Counted from the first letter of the stretch, positions 44,728-54,065 are shown. The stretch: 64,000 bases of DNA from Neorhodopirellula pilleata (GCF_007859915.1 NZ_SJPM01000004.1:430881-494880), one strand, 5' to 3'. A program made the numbers and translations. The notes: generated by a model not told the origin, from the sequence alone.

Positions 44728-46296
44728 TCAAGACCCGGTCTGCTCGGAAGGCAATTTTGGCGTCAGATTGTTTCCCTCGTCATCAACCGGAGGAAGTGCT
44801 TGGTGCTGCTTGAGCGCCGCGACCAATCCTTCCATCATTCGGGATAAATGTTGCGGCTCGGTCGCGGCAAGGTTGGTCGACTCGAACGGATCATTGGCGA
44901 GATTGTAGAGCTGATAATGTCCGCCTTCGGATTGTAGCCCTTGGCCATTGCTCGGTGTGTCGGGCAACCAGTGATAGATCACTTTCCAATCGCCGTCACG
45001 CCACGTCGTGAAGTAACTGCTGCGATGCGGACCGTGTGGGTAGTGCATCAGGAACCGTTCGTCTCGCGAGTCATCTGGCTTCCCGGCAATCAGAGTCTGC
45101 AACGATCGGCCGTCGACGATATGTCCAGGCGGTGCCGTCGTTCCGGTGACTTGGAGAACCGTCGGAAATATGTCCTGAACCGCCGCGACTTGCGATTGGA
45201 TTTCATCGTGCGGGATCTTCCATTGGCTCTGCGTCGAGTTTTGTGAATCGGGTTTCGCCCACGCGGCGATGAACGGAACCCGCATGCCGCCTTCGTAATG
45301 AGCCCCTTTTTTGCCGCGAAGCGGGGCGGCACAGGCGACAGTGTGTTCATGCCCCAGCGGCGCGTCCGAACCGTTGTCGCCCAAGAAAAGAATCAATGTG
45401 TTTTCGGCGATTCCGAGTTGCTCGAAATGGTCCATCATTTGGCCAAGCGAGCGGTCCATGCCTTCGATCAAGGTTGCGAACGCTTGAGCGTTCTTGGGCT
45501 TGCCCGAGTCGGCGTAGTTGTCCGCGAATCGTGGATCGGATTCGAACGGTGCGTGGACGGCGTAGTGAGCGAAATAGAGGTAAAACGGTTCTTTGTTTTT
45601 GACCGTATTGGTTACCGCCTGCTTGGCTTCCAAGGTGAGCGCTTCGGTGAGAAACGTTTGCGTATCATGGTACTTTTCCAAGTGCGGGACGGCGTGTCGC
45701 TTGCGTTTTGATTTGTGACCGTAATTCATCTCGCCGTAATAGCTGCCTGGAGCGCCGAACGACGCTCCGGCGATGTTGACATCGAAGCCCAAATTGAGCG
45801 GTTCGGCGCCTTCCTGTTCCTCAGCACCGAAGTGCCCTTTGCCCACATGGATCGTCCGGTAGCCATGATCACGCAAAATCCCCGGCAGCGTCACGTCTTT
45901 TTTCGATAGTCCGGCCCAATCCCAATCAGGTGCTCCATGGGGTCCGGCATTGTTACGTTCGGGATTGATCCAGTTCGTCGCTCGATGTCGTGCCGCGTTC
46001 TGGCCCGTCATGATGGCAATCCGAGTCGGTGAACACACGCTCATGGCGTAAAACTGATTGAATCGAACTCCCTGTTTCGCCAAACGTTCCATGTTGGGCG
46101 TGCGGTAATAGTCATTCAGCGGATAACGTTGAGGCTTTCCATCCGCATCGGTCAAGAACGGAACCGAGGTGTCCATCACGCCCATGTCATCGACCAGGAA
46201 CACCATCACGTTGGGCCGATCCGCAGCCGTCGCAACGACGTGAAAAAAAACAACTGAAACAACCAAAACGAAAGGTCGGGTGAAGAATGGATTCAT
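44728..46296 (-). CDS. Arylsulfatase-type sulfatase
   Basis: 522 aa from the ATG at 46296 (MNPFFTRP) with a signal peptide to about 27. Catalytic formylglycine site CSPTRIAIMTG near residues 87-97, following metal-binding NVMVFLVDDMG at the start of the mature part and later FLGDNGSDAPLG and GKGHFG. Removes sulfate esters, probably from marine polysaccharides. The conversion of Cys to formylglycine needs an FGE or anaerobic maturase, none of which is nearby. Divergent from the chemoreceptor, with 372 bases between. Confidence 0.94.
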   Translation of the reverse strand: MNPFFTRPFVLVVSVVFFHVVATAADRPNVMVFLVDDMGVMDTSVPFLTDADGKPQRYPLNDYYRTPNMERLAKQGVRFNQFYAMSVCSPTRIAIMTGQNAARHRATNWINPERNNAGPHGAPDWDWAGLSKKDVTLPGILRDHGYRTIHVGKGHFGAEEQEGAEPLNLGFDVNIAGASFGAPGSYYGEMNYGHKSKRKRHAVPHLEKYHDTQTFLTEALTLEAKQAVTNTVKNKEPFYLYFAHYAVHAPFESDPRFADNYADSGKPKNAQAFATLIEGMDRSLGQMMDHFEQLGIAENTLILFLGDNGSDAPLGHEHTVACAAPLRGKKGAHYEGGMRVPFIAAWAKPDSQNSTQSQWKIPHDEIQSQVAAVQDIFPTVLQVTGTTAPPGHIVDGRSLQTLIAGKPDDSRDERFLMHYPHGPHRSSYFTTWRDGDWKVIYHWLPDTPSNGQGLQSEGGHYQLYNLANDPFESTNLAATEPQHLSRMMEGLVAALKQHQALPPVDDEGNNLTPKLPSEQTGS

Positions 46297-46668
46297 GGTG
46301 AGACTCGGTGGGGAAACAAATGGGAATCTCAGTTCGGTGAACTGTCTGTCGGGTATGGATTGTAACGAATCTGAAAACCGGTGGTCGTTTTTACGAGCAC
46401 CTCGGACTCCAACAATCATCTCGCTTGTTCAGACCGAAAACCGCTACCAGTCTCCCGATCCATTTAATCTGCACAGATGGCGAGGTTCGCCACGCGTTTC
46501 CCCCCGCTTGGAATCGTTCCCTGGAAATTAACAGCCGTCCCCAAAAAACTTGGCCAATGCTCTTATCAACTGGCATTGGTGTCATTTTCCTCGACCGGCT
46601 GTGGCGATGAGCGTCAGCGATGACTCGGTCGGAATTTCGAGGTTGGATAATCTAGTTTTGGGATCAAG
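46297..46668. other. Spacer between divergent sulfatase and chemoreceptor genes
   Basis: 372 bases. Contains frames of up to 80 codons with no family features. No repeat or RNA fold seen. It should hold both promoters, but no strong -35/-10 pair was found. Confidence 0.45.
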
Positions 46669-48618
46669 ATGAAGAATACTTTCCGTGGACAGATCGCATT
46701 GGCTTGCTTGTTGATGGGTTCATTGCCCGCGATCGCAATCGGGTTAGTCGCATGGTCGGCAACAGACGATTTGGAAAAAGTGACCGTGGGCAGTTACCAA
46801 GCCCAGGCAACTCAAATTGCGGAGAAGATCGACCGTAATTTGTTCGAACGCTACGGCGATGTTCAAGCTTTCGGAAAGAACGCGATCGTACAAGAGCGGA
46901 GCCATTGGTATGAGAATTCCGACACCAACCCGATCGTCCAAGCGATGAACGAATATGTCCAAATCTATGACATTTATTCGCTAACACTGTTGGTCGACTT
47001 GGAGGGCAGATTGATCGCCGTCAATTCCGTGGACCAGGACGGCAATCCTATCGAATCCGATCGCATGTTTGACCAAAACTTTGCTAACGCTACTTGGTTT
47101 CGAGACTGTCTCGACGGGAAATTTTACGCATCCGACGACGGCCGTTTTACGGGAACCGTTGTGGAGCATCTCTACGCCGATGAGCACGTTCAAAAGGTCT
47201 ACGGGAATGACGGACTGTCGCTCGGTTTCACTGCTCCGGTCCTTGATCCATCGGGAAACGTTATCGCCGTTTGGAAAAACGTCGCCAATTTTTCTTTGGT
47301 CGAAGAAATCTTTATCGCTTCTTATCGACACTTGAAGGAAAGCGGTCTAACGACGGCCGAGCTTACATTGCTCGACGAAGCTGGAAACATTCTGATCGAT
47401 TACGATCCGATGGAACGCCAAACCGAGGCGATCGTTCGAGATCTTAATTTGATCGGCAAACGCAACTTGGTAGCTGATGGTGTGGCAGCCGCATCCGCCG
47501 TGATCCGCGGAGAATCGGGAGTGTCGTTGTCAGAGTTACACAGTCGTAAGTTGGTTACACAGTGTGCGGGTTATGCGCCCCTCAAGGGAGCGTTAGGCTT
47601 CCCGGGAATGAAATGGAATGTCTTGGTCCGTGTCGATCGTGCCGAAGCTCTGGCAAGCGTGGCAACGCTGAAACGTTCACTCGGAATATTCCTTCTGATC
47701 GGTTTTGCCTTGGTTGGCATCGCCTCGTTCCTGTACGCTCGCGTCTTGGTCCGCCCTTTTGATCGGGCGATCGAGTCGATCGAAGAAATCTCCAATGGGA
47801 ATTTTTCAACGAGGATGCCGGCGAAGGGCGTCAACGAAGTGGTGCGATTGGCGACCGGTTTCAACCGGTTTGCCGATCGCATGCAGCAGGTGATCGATCA
47901 GGCGACGGTACAATCAAGTTCCGTCGCGGCAACGGCCACGCAAGTCGCCGAATCAATGAACACCATGGCCCATTCAACGAATGATGTGTCGGCGACGGTG
48001 CGCTCGATGGCCACTTCGATCGAGCAGATGTCGGCTTCCATTTCGGAGGTATCCGTCAGCGCCAGTAAGTCAGCCGAAATCGCGCAACATGCCGCGTCGT
48101 TGACCCTTGCAAGCAACGAGAAAGTGGAAGAACTCGGTGGCGCGGCCAGTGAAATCGGACGTGTCATCCAGGTCATCGAAGAGATCGCCGAAATGACGAA
48201 TCTACTGGCACTTAACGCAACGATCGAAGCAGCCCGCGCAGGCGATGCCGGGAAAGGATTCGCCGTCGTCGCGAACGAAGTCAAAGCATTGGCTCGCCAA
48301 ACGTCCGAGGCCACCGACGACATCCGTGCTCGGATCGAGGCGATTCAAAACGCCACAGGGCAAACGGTCGAATCGCTGCATCAAATCGGCGAAGTGATCC
48401 AAGAGGTCAATACGGTCGCCCAAAGTATCGCGTCTGCGGTCGAAGAGCAAAGCGTGGTCACACGCGAGTTCGGCGACCAAATCAAACAGACCGCCGCGTC
48501 GGCCGAAACGGTCGCCAAGGGCGTTAGCGAATCGGCCACCTCGGGCGAGGATATCCGAAACTGCATCACGCAGATTGATCGTTTGTTGAAACTGGAAAGC
48601 CAACACCTCGCGGTCTGA
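46669..48618 (+). CDS. Methyl-accepting chemotaxis protein
   Basis: 649 aa chemoreceptor. TM1 about 7-27, a large periplasmic sensor of double-Cache type (about 30-335), TM2 about 341-361, HAMP (about 362-415), and the coiled-coil signalling domain to the end. The CheA/CheW-binding hairpin tip is EEIAEMTNLLALNATIEAA then RAGDAGKGFAVVA. The C-terminus ends KLESQHLAV and lacks the CheR-tethering pentapeptide NWETF, as in most non-enteric receptors. Ligand unknown. Single gene. The orphan flgM-like gene at 7.6 kb fits a motile life stage. Confidence 0.95.
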   Translation: MKNTFRGQIALACLLMGSLPAIAIGLVAWSATDDLEKVTVGSYQAQATQIAEKIDRNLFERYGDVQAFGKNAIVQERSHWYENSDTNPIVQAMNEYVQIYDIYSLTLLVDLEGRLIAVNSVDQDGNPIESDRMFDQNFANATWFRDCLDGKFYASDDGRFTGTVVEHLYADEHVQKVYGNDGLSLGFTAPVLDPSGNVIAVWKNVANFSLVEEIFIASYRHLKESGLTTAELTLLDEAGNILIDYDPMERQTEAIVRDLNLIGKRNLVADGVAAASAVIRGESGVSLSELHSRKLVTQCAGYAPLKGALGFPGMKWNVLVRVDRAEALASVATLKRSLGIFLLIGFALVGIASFLYARVLVRPFDRAIESIEEISNGNFSTRMPAKGVNEVVRLATGFNRFADRMQQVIDQATVQSSSVAATATQVAESMNTMAHSTNDVSATVRSMATSIEQMSASISEVSVSASKSAEIAQHAASLTLASNEKVEELGGAASEIGRVIQVIEEIAEMTNLLALNATIEAARAGDAGKGFAVVANEVKALARQTSEATDDIRARIEAIQNATGQTVESLHQIGEVIQEVNTVAQSIASAVEEQSVVTREFGDQIKQTAASAETVAKGVSESATSGEDIRNCITQIDRLLKLESQHLAV

Positions 48619-48662
48619 TTTGCGATCATCGCAAAACGACCATCCCTTGATGTTTGTTCTTC

Positions 48663-49571
48663 TCACGTATCAACGAAAAGATTCAACTTCACTGCTTTGG
48701 AAATCGCGACGACGGCAGGATGTTTTAGTCGCCTTTCGACTGATATGGCATAGAACCGCTCGATGATCTCGGGAATACGATGCACCGGCTTGAGCGAATA
48801 CTGCCGGCCGACTTCATCGGCGATCACGGTCGGCACCACGATCATGCCCTGTCCGGCTTGACCGAATACCTTCAGTAACGCACTGTCTTCGAACTCATGA
48901 ATCGTCTCGGGGCGTATGTCGTGCTGATCGAAATACTGTTCGAGCGCCCGTCGCATCGTGGTGTTCTGCGTCGGCAACAGCATCGGAGCCCCGTTGAGCG
49001 ACTGTGGGAAATCCTGTGAATACTTTCGAGCCATTTCGTCGGTCCCGAAGATCGTGACATCGCATTGGCCGAGTTGATGACTGAACGCCCGCACGTTGAT
49101 CTCGGGAGTCAACGGTGAATCGGCCAAGACGAGGTCGAGTCGGTGCAATGCTAATTCGCTTAGCAGTTGTTGTAGCTTTCCCTCGTAAACGACCAATTGG
49201 ACCCGTTCCTCGATCTCGAGAGCCGATTGTAAGATTCGATAGACGATCAACTTGGGCAGCACGTCCGGTACCCCGACGACCAACCGCAGGGAGTCCGCGC
49301 TCGGACGACCGCGGACCGCGTCGGTTAACTCGCGGCCGAGGGAAAATATCTCATCGGCATATCGAAAAACCATTTGCCCGGCTTCGGTCATCACCATCGT
49401 CCGGCCGCGTCGGTCGAACAATTTGACGCCCAGTGACTTTTCAAGCTTCTGAATTTGGGTACTCAAAGTCGGCTGGGACAGATGCAACAGTTCCGCCGCA
49501 GGAGTGATCCCGCCTTCTTTGGCCACCATCCAAAAATAAAGCAGGTGGTGGTAATTGAGCCAATCGACCAT
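48663..49571 (-). CDS. nhaR: LysR-family regulator, NhaR-like
   Basis: 302 aa from the ATG at 49571 (MVDWLNYHHLLYFWMVAKEG), the usual NhaR start; four codons upstream are open. The winged HTH is at about 10-60 (ITPAAELLHLSQPTLSTQIQ), followed by a linker helix and a periplasmic-binding-fold effector domain (about 92-295). In E. coli NhaR activates nhaA in response to Na+; no nhaA is beside it here. The symbol rests on the sequence style, so the true effector is uncertain. Converges with the chemoreceptor, 44 bases apart. Confidence 0.86.
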   Translation of the reverse strand: MVDWLNYHHLLYFWMVAKEGGITPAAELLHLSQPTLSTQIQKLEKSLGVKLFDRRGRTMVMTEAGQMVFRYADEIFSLGRELTDAVRGRPSADSLRLVVGVPDVLPKLIVYRILQSALEIEERVQLVVYEGKLQQLLSELALHRLDLVLADSPLTPEINVRAFSHQLGQCDVTIFGTDEMARKYSQDFPQSLNGAPMLLPTQNTTMRRALEQYFDQHDIRPETIHEFEDSALLKVFGQAGQGMIVVPTVIADEVGRQYSLKPVHRIPEIIERFYAISVERRLKHPAVVAISKAVKLNLFVDT

Positions 49572-49582
49572 GAAGAATCTCA

Positions 49583-49690
49583 CTTAGAGCCTATCCGAAA
49601 AGGGGTCTGACCCTCTCCGGCGATACCAGAATAGCAACGAAATATCGACTCGCCTCCAAAGGGTCAGACCCCTTTTCGGAACGACCCTTA
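49583..49690. repeat. Family C inverted repeat, copy 2
   Basis: Left arm 49583-49614 (CTTAGAGCCTATCCGAAAAG then GGGTCTGACCCT) and right arm 49660-49680 (AGGGTCAGACCCCTTTTCGG), followed by a decayed end. Internal CTCCGGCGATACC and CGACTCGCCTCCAA as in copy 1. It lies just upstream of the nhaR-like gene start rather than after a stop, and within the spacer before the HPF-like gene. Confidence 0.85.
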
Positions 49691-49790
49691 GTTTTTTTCT
49701 ATCGATCGCGGACGTGCTTTCGATTGGTCAAACTCTATGAACGAGCCGTAATATTCAACAGGTCAGAAAACTATCTTGTCTCAAATTTTT

Positions 49791-49794
49791 GAGG
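49791..49794 (+). promoter_or_regulatory. Ribosome binding site deciding the HPF-like start
   Basis: GAGG, nine bases before the ATG at 49804. It favours this ATG over the TTG at 49789. Confidence 0.6.
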
Positions 49795-49803
49795 ACGCCG
49801 ACG

Positions 49804-50145
49804 ATGACGATATCCATCACCGATCGAAGTGATCTGTTGACTCCAATTTTGCGAGACCTCGCCGAGCGGCGTCTTTTGTTTGCCCTTTCCCGTTTCGATT
49901 CGCGAGTTGAACACGTCGAAATGGTGGTCGAAGACGAGAACGGACCGCGTGGGGGCATCGACAAGTCGTGCCGAGTCACCGTGGGTCTACACCGGTCGGC
50001 CGATGTCGTCATTTCGGACAAGGATTCCGACATCAGCAAGTGCATTTCGCGTGTCGCCGAAAGGCTCGGACGGGCGGTCAGTCGTGCGATCGCACGGACT
50101 CAACATTTTGAACGAGAACGTCCGGCTTTCTTTGAAAACTCTTGA
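49804..50145 (+). CDS. Ribosome hibernation promoting factor / RaiA-like protein
   Basis: 113 aa from the ATG at 49804. The beta-alpha-beta-beta-beta-alpha pattern of HPF/YfiA is visible: MTISITDRSDLLTPILRDLA, then VEHVEMVVEDENGPRGGIDKSCRVTV, then DSDISKCISRVAERLGRAVSR. This is the short form, without the C-terminal dimerisation domain of long HPF. Such proteins bind the 30S decoding site and silence ribosomes in starvation. 54 bases upstream of a sigma factor gene. The family call is by eye and less certain than most here. Confidence 0.72.
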   Translation: MTISITDRSDLLTPILRDLAERRLLFALSRFDSRVEHVEMVVEDENGPRGGIDKSCRVTVGLHRSADVVISDKDSDISKCISRVAERLGRAVSRAIARTQHFERERPAFFENS

Positions 50146-50187
50146 GTTGGTTCTTCGTTTTCCGTTTGCCCTTCATTGAATCCATTT

Positions 50188-50192
50188 AAGGA
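50188..50192 (+). promoter_or_regulatory. Ribosome binding site for the sigma factor gene
   Basis: AAGGA, seven bases before the ATG at 50200; favours this start over the TTG at 50176. Confidence 0.6.
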
Positions 50193-50199
50193 CACTGTC

Positions 50200-50838
50200 A
50201 TGGTGCTGTTGACTGCCCAAGAAGAACGGGCTGCATTCTTGCGATTGGCCGAACTGCGCGAGAACGATTCGCGGGACGCCGAACAAGTACGTCACCGAAT
50301 CATCGAGTCGAATCTCCGATTGGTGTTCTCGATCGCTAAACGCTACGCCCAACCCAAAACCGACGAGTTCGACGAGTTCGTCAGTGTCGGCAACGCGGCG
50401 CTGGTTCGTGCGGTTGACATGTTCGAACCCCATCGCGGATGGCGGTTCAGCACTTACGCCTACAAAGCGATTCAGCGGGCGATTTTTGGCGTCTACCGCC
50501 AGGATCGACGGCGTCGACAGCGGATCGTATCAGGCGAATTCGAATTTGCCGAAACACTCCTGGGTGACGACGGTGACGAAGTCCGCAGACTCCACCAGGC
50601 AAAACTGATCCGGCGCAATGCCAATCGGTTAATGAAAAAACTTGACGACCGCGACCGCGCCATTGTGATGTCACGGTTCGGAATCAATCGATCCGAAAGT
50701 GGGCTGGCGTTTCGGAAAATCGCCGACGAGATCGGAATCAGCACCACACGGACGGTGCAGTTGTTTCATCGCAGCATGAAATTGATGCGGCAAGCCGCCG
50801 AGGAATTGCGAATCGACCATCAGATTGAGGTTGCTTAG
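50200..50838 (+). CDS. Sigma-70 family RNA polymerase sigma factor (group 3/4-like)
   Basis: 212 aa. Region 2 (about 37-90): HRIIESNLRLVFSIAKRYAQ, then FVSVGNAALVRAVDMFEP and WRFSTYAYKAIQRAI, the DNA-melting and -10 recognition helices. Region 4 (about 145-200): LDDRDRAIVMSRFGI, then IADEIGISTTRTVQLFHRSM, the -35 binding HTH. No clear region 1.1. Between the two is a basic linker (YRQDRRRRQR). It follows the HPF-like gene by 54 bases, which suggests a joint stress or stationary-phase role. The last two codons, GCT TAG, are part of the family D repeat. Confidence 0.9.
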   Translation: MVLLTAQEERAAFLRLAELRENDSRDAEQVRHRIIESNLRLVFSIAKRYAQPKTDEFDEFVSVGNAALVRAVDMFEPHRGWRFSTYAYKAIQRAIFGVYRQDRRRRQRIVSGEFEFAETLLGDDGDEVRRLHQAKLIRRNANRLMKKLDDRDRAIVMSRFGINRSESGLAFRKIADEIGISTTRTVQLFHRSMKLMRQAAEELRIDHQIEVA

Positions 50839-50950
50839 CATCGCGTGAACATTAAGTGGTGGCGACTTTCAGTCGCCAAACCCTGAAACGTCGACTGAAA
50901 GTCGACGCCACGTTAAGAATCCATCACTTATTGTTCACGCGATGCTTAGC
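50833..50950. repeat. Family D nested inverted repeat (supplies sigma-factor stop codon)
   Basis: 25-bp outer arms at 50833-50857 and 50926-50950 (GCTTAGCATCGCGTGAACAT then TAAGT) pair with two mismatches. The inner hairpin has GTGGCGACTTTCAGTCGCC near 50858-50877 against GACTGAAAGTCGACGCCAC near 50893-50911. The TAG at 50836-50838 is the stop of the sigma gene. The inner core recurs at 25381-25403. Confidence 0.85.
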
Positions 50951-51018
50951 ATCGAAGAATCAAACGGGTGAAGATTGATGCTACAATCTGTTCATCCCTT
51001 CAACCCTGAGTTTGGTTT

Positions 51019-52845
51019 ATGCACCTTGTGACTGGGCATCGGGCGTTCACGACGTCACGCTGCGTTTGGCTTTTCGCCGTACTGTTGATTTTCCCAAAGC
51101 TCGGCTCCGCCCAATCGCTGCGTTACGCGCCCAAGCCAGGGGCGGAATTCCGCTATCAGTTCGACATCAAGCTGGATCTGGGAACCGAGGAAACCGTTCT
51201 CGAAGGCGTGACAACGTATCGGGCGGAGGAGATTGTTGAGGAGTCCCAGAATGCCGACACGGGCGAAAAACAGAGCGACCAAACTGATAGCGATCCAGTA
51301 CGACTTCAGTTCACCGGAGGATTGCGTCAAACCGAAAGGTCCAAAAACACCAACCGATTTGACATCCGACCGCGTTTCCCACCCTTCGGAATGCGTTCGG
51401 GGCCGGTTTACCGAGGCACGACTCCCACGTCCAACACCGTTACGCTCTCGCCCACTGGTGAAACGTTGGCGCTGCAAGGCGAATCACAATTGCCTTATCT
51501 TTTAGGGCACTTGTCGCTATTGCCGTTCGAACCACTGCCTGAAGAAAACCAAACCCAGTGGTCGGCCGAAGGGACCACCGCGATCGTTTCGAGTAAAACG
51601 AACAACCATTGGGGACCGGGACACTGGTCAGCACTTGGCGCCTTTCCGGGCCAACTTCCGGGCCAACTGCCGGGGCAAAACGATCGGGACTTGCGTGTCG
51701 CCAATACGAAACGAACGTATCGAATCGTCAGCCAAGACGATCGCCAAGCGGTGATCGAAAAAACGGAAGAACTTTCCTTATCCCCGGCTCAAGAAAACGC
51801 AACCTTGCAACTCCGAGGCACCGGCACGTGGGTCTTTGACAAGACAGAAAGGATGCCCCTGTCGATGGACTTCCGATACGACCTCACGATCGAGTTGAGC
51901 GGGCTAACCGTCAAGGCTCCGTTGACTCTGAAGTACAAACGACTAACCGCCGAAGAGATCGCCCAGCAAAAAGCCGCCGCTGAAAAGCGAGCGGCGGAAT
52001 CGAAACGGTTGGCCGAGCAACGCAAGCAAGAAGCCGAGCGAGACGTCACCGAAGAAGAGAAACAGAATTGGCTGGTGGGTTTGCGATCGGAAAAAAACAT
52101 CGACCGTGTCCGAACACTCAATGAACTTGTCGGACGAAGACCGCCTCAGCGGGATCCGGAAATCGTCGCGGCGATCAAGTCGCTGCTCGACGATTCGGAT
52201 CGATCGGTATCCTTGTCTGCCGATCGCGCCCTCAAACAATGGGACCCGCTCTACGCAGAACAAGCCGAGTTGGAGTCGAAATACGCCAATATGGCACCAT
52301 TGAATCCGACCGGCCGAACGGTCGATAAGGACACCCCGTTGTACGTCGGGCAGGTGATCCAGGTGCAATTCTCACGCTCGTGGTGGAGAGCCGCCGAAAT
52401 TACCGAACTGCTCCAAAGCGGTCGGGTCGAAGTCGAAATGCGTCTTTCGAAGGACCGAAAAATATTCGACCGTGAAGAGATTCAGTTGCCACCCGAAGCT
52501 TATATCCAACCCAAAGCACCGCCAGCCAACGGCCCACCAGCCAACGACCCACCGGCTAAAGAACCGGCGACAATGAACGCCTCGGATGAACCGGCGAAAT
52601 CGGCCGTTACGCCCTCGGCAACGGCGAAGCCGCTCAGTCCCATGCGAACTTGGAAAGACGCCAGCGGTCGATTCTCGATCGAAGCCGAATTGCTACTAAT
52701 CGCCAATGGCAATTTGGTGCTCAGCCGTGCCGACGGAAAGTTAATCACCGTCGCGATCGAAAAGATGAGCCAAGCTGATCAAACCTTCGTGAAGGAGCTG
52801 TCTCAACCGGCCGACGAGCCCGTCAACCCGTTCGAGTTCAATTAA
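51019..52845 (+). CDS. Exported SHD1-domain protein
   Basis: 608 aa with signal peptide (CVWLFAVLLIFPKLGSAQ, cleaved near 32). The N-terminal half is a beta-rich region that reads like a lipoprotein-sorting/DUF6263-like fold (GAEFRYQFDIKLDLGTEE). A charged coiled coil (about 310-345, rich in Ala, Glu, Lys, Arg) follows, then a HEAT-like helical pair (about 350-410). A Pro/Ala-rich linker (PANGPPANDPPAKEPAT) leads to the C-terminal SHD1 module (about 535-595): RTWKDASGRFSIEAELLLIA, then KLITVAIEKMSQADQTFV. SHD1 is the SLA1 homology domain, widespread in planctomycetes and of unknown role in bacteria. Confidence 0.83.
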   Translation: MHLVTGHRAFTTSRCVWLFAVLLIFPKLGSAQSLRYAPKPGAEFRYQFDIKLDLGTEETVLEGVTTYRAEEIVEESQNADTGEKQSDQTDSDPVRLQFTGGLRQTERSKNTNRFDIRPRFPPFGMRSGPVYRGTTPTSNTVTLSPTGETLALQGESQLPYLLGHLSLLPFEPLPEENQTQWSAEGTTAIVSSKTNNHWGPGHWSALGAFPGQLPGQLPGQNDRDLRVANTKRTYRIVSQDDRQAVIEKTEELSLSPAQENATLQLRGTGTWVFDKTERMPLSMDFRYDLTIELSGLTVKAPLTLKYKRLTAEEIAQQKAAAEKRAAESKRLAEQRKQEAERDVTEEEKQNWLVGLRSEKNIDRVRTLNELVGRRPPQRDPEIVAAIKSLLDDSDRSVSLSADRALKQWDPLYAEQAELESKYANMAPLNPTGRTVDKDTPLYVGQVIQVQFSRSWWRAAEITELLQSGRVEVEMRLSKDRKIFDREEIQLPPEAYIQPKAPPANGPPANDPPAKEPATMNASDEPAKSAVTPSATAKPLSPMRTWKDASGRFSIEAELLLIANGNLVLSRADGKLITVAIEKMSQADQTFVKELSQPADEPVNPFEFN

Positions 52846-52950
52846 GTACACGAGCAACGATCAAAACTTGAGTTTTGAAATCATCGTTTAGGCGACGATT
52901 TCGTCCTGCATGGTAGTTTTTTTGACTCAACTTCCTTGTTTCATTTTGTT

Positions 52951-53976
52951 TCAGGAACGACGTTCAATGCCTTCAAGCAGCCCGGCAACTGCCCACGCGG
53001 GAGCGACGCGAGAAACTTCCGGGGTCCATCGTGATCGCAGGTCGACCTTGGGTGTATTTTTCGAAATCGATAATAAGTCTTGGCCGTGGCCGCTCAGGAT
53101 CCATGGAATGGAATCGCCTGGGGCCCATCTGCCGATCGCCGCGCTGATCCGGTCGGTGGCCGATCGTACGATCTGGCTTGACCACGCTCGCACTTCCGCT
53201 TCGTTCACTTCGTCCCCATCGAGACCGATCATGCGGGCCAACCTCGCGACCGCGTGGGGCCGATCACGTGGTTTGCCGTCGGCGGTTTCTCGGTCCCCAG
53301 GGTCTTCGGCTTGTTGTCCCAAGCACAACCGGGCGTCGTCGATCGTGGCGAACAGTTCGTTCATCACGGCGATCGATTGACCGCGAAACGAAAGCGAACC
53401 GACCAAGGCGCACACCGGCGTCCGGCGACAACCGACGTAAACGAGTGAGTCATCGGCCAAGCGTTCCATATCGGTTCTCGCCTGCGTTTGTATCTTTCGG
53501 TCGCGAATCAAAACGATATCGGTGGTCGTCGAACCGATGTCGATCAGCAATCCGTCAGGGGCAACTTCGTCGGCCACCCACTGAGCCAATGCGTGCCAAT
53601 TCGACGCCGCAACCCGAGACCAATTCTGGGTGGCTTGATGGGCATCGTGAAATCTTCCGTCGGTGCCGTAAAAGCCGACCGACGTGATCTCGAGCGATGA
53701 CGCGGCTTGCTCGACCGAAGTGACGATCGCCGCAACTCCGTCGCGGCGGCTGTTGTAACAGTCCGCGAGTTCGCCGGTCATGGTCACCGCCAAAGCCGCA
53801 AATGTTCCCAAAGTCGCGATATCATCCGCCAAAACCTTTGCCAGTTCCGCGTGCCGTTTCCACATCGCAAAGGGCCGTTCGAAACAGCGTCCGTCGGCGG
53901 ACGCATACTTCAAATTCGCTCCGCCGATGTCGACGCCAAGAGTCGCGGAGGATCGGGGTGAGGGGGGCTTTGGCAT
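52951..53976 (-). CDS. H4MPT-linked C1 transfer pathway protein (hydantoinase/oxoprolinase fold)
   Basis: 341 aa from the ATG at 53976 (MPKPPS); the frame continues for 15 codons upstream. ASKHA/actin-like ATPase fold with two phosphate loops: LGVDIGGANLKYA near the N-terminus and LLIDIGSTTTDIVLI near 155. Middle element CRRTPVCALVG is typical of the family found with tetrahydromethanopterin formaldehyde-oxidation genes in methylotrophs and planctomycetes. In archaea the relative MfnF acts in methanofuran synthesis. No other H4MPT gene is in the window, so it is isolated here. Confidence 0.85.
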   Translation of the reverse strand: MPKPPSPRSSATLGVDIGGANLKYASADGRCFERPFAMWKRHAELAKVLADDIATLGTFAALAVTMTGELADCYNSRRDGVAAIVTSVEQAASSLEITSVGFYGTDGRFHDAHQATQNWSRVAASNWHALAQWVADEVAPDGLLIDIGSTTTDIVLIRDRKIQTQARTDMERLADDSLVYVGCRRTPVCALVGSLSFRGQSIAVMNELFATIDDARLCLGQQAEDPGDRETADGKPRDRPHAVARLARMIGLDGDEVNEAEVRAWSSQIVRSATDRISAAIGRWAPGDSIPWILSGHGQDLLSISKNTPKVDLRSRWTPEVSRVAPAWAVAGLLEGIERRS

Positions 53977-54065
53977 GGTCGGTTGGGGTTTGAAATGGAT
54001 TTCCGGCTCGCCACTGGCCAACTCGTTCCCAGGCGGGGCCTTTTTTTATCCTACACATCTTTTTG

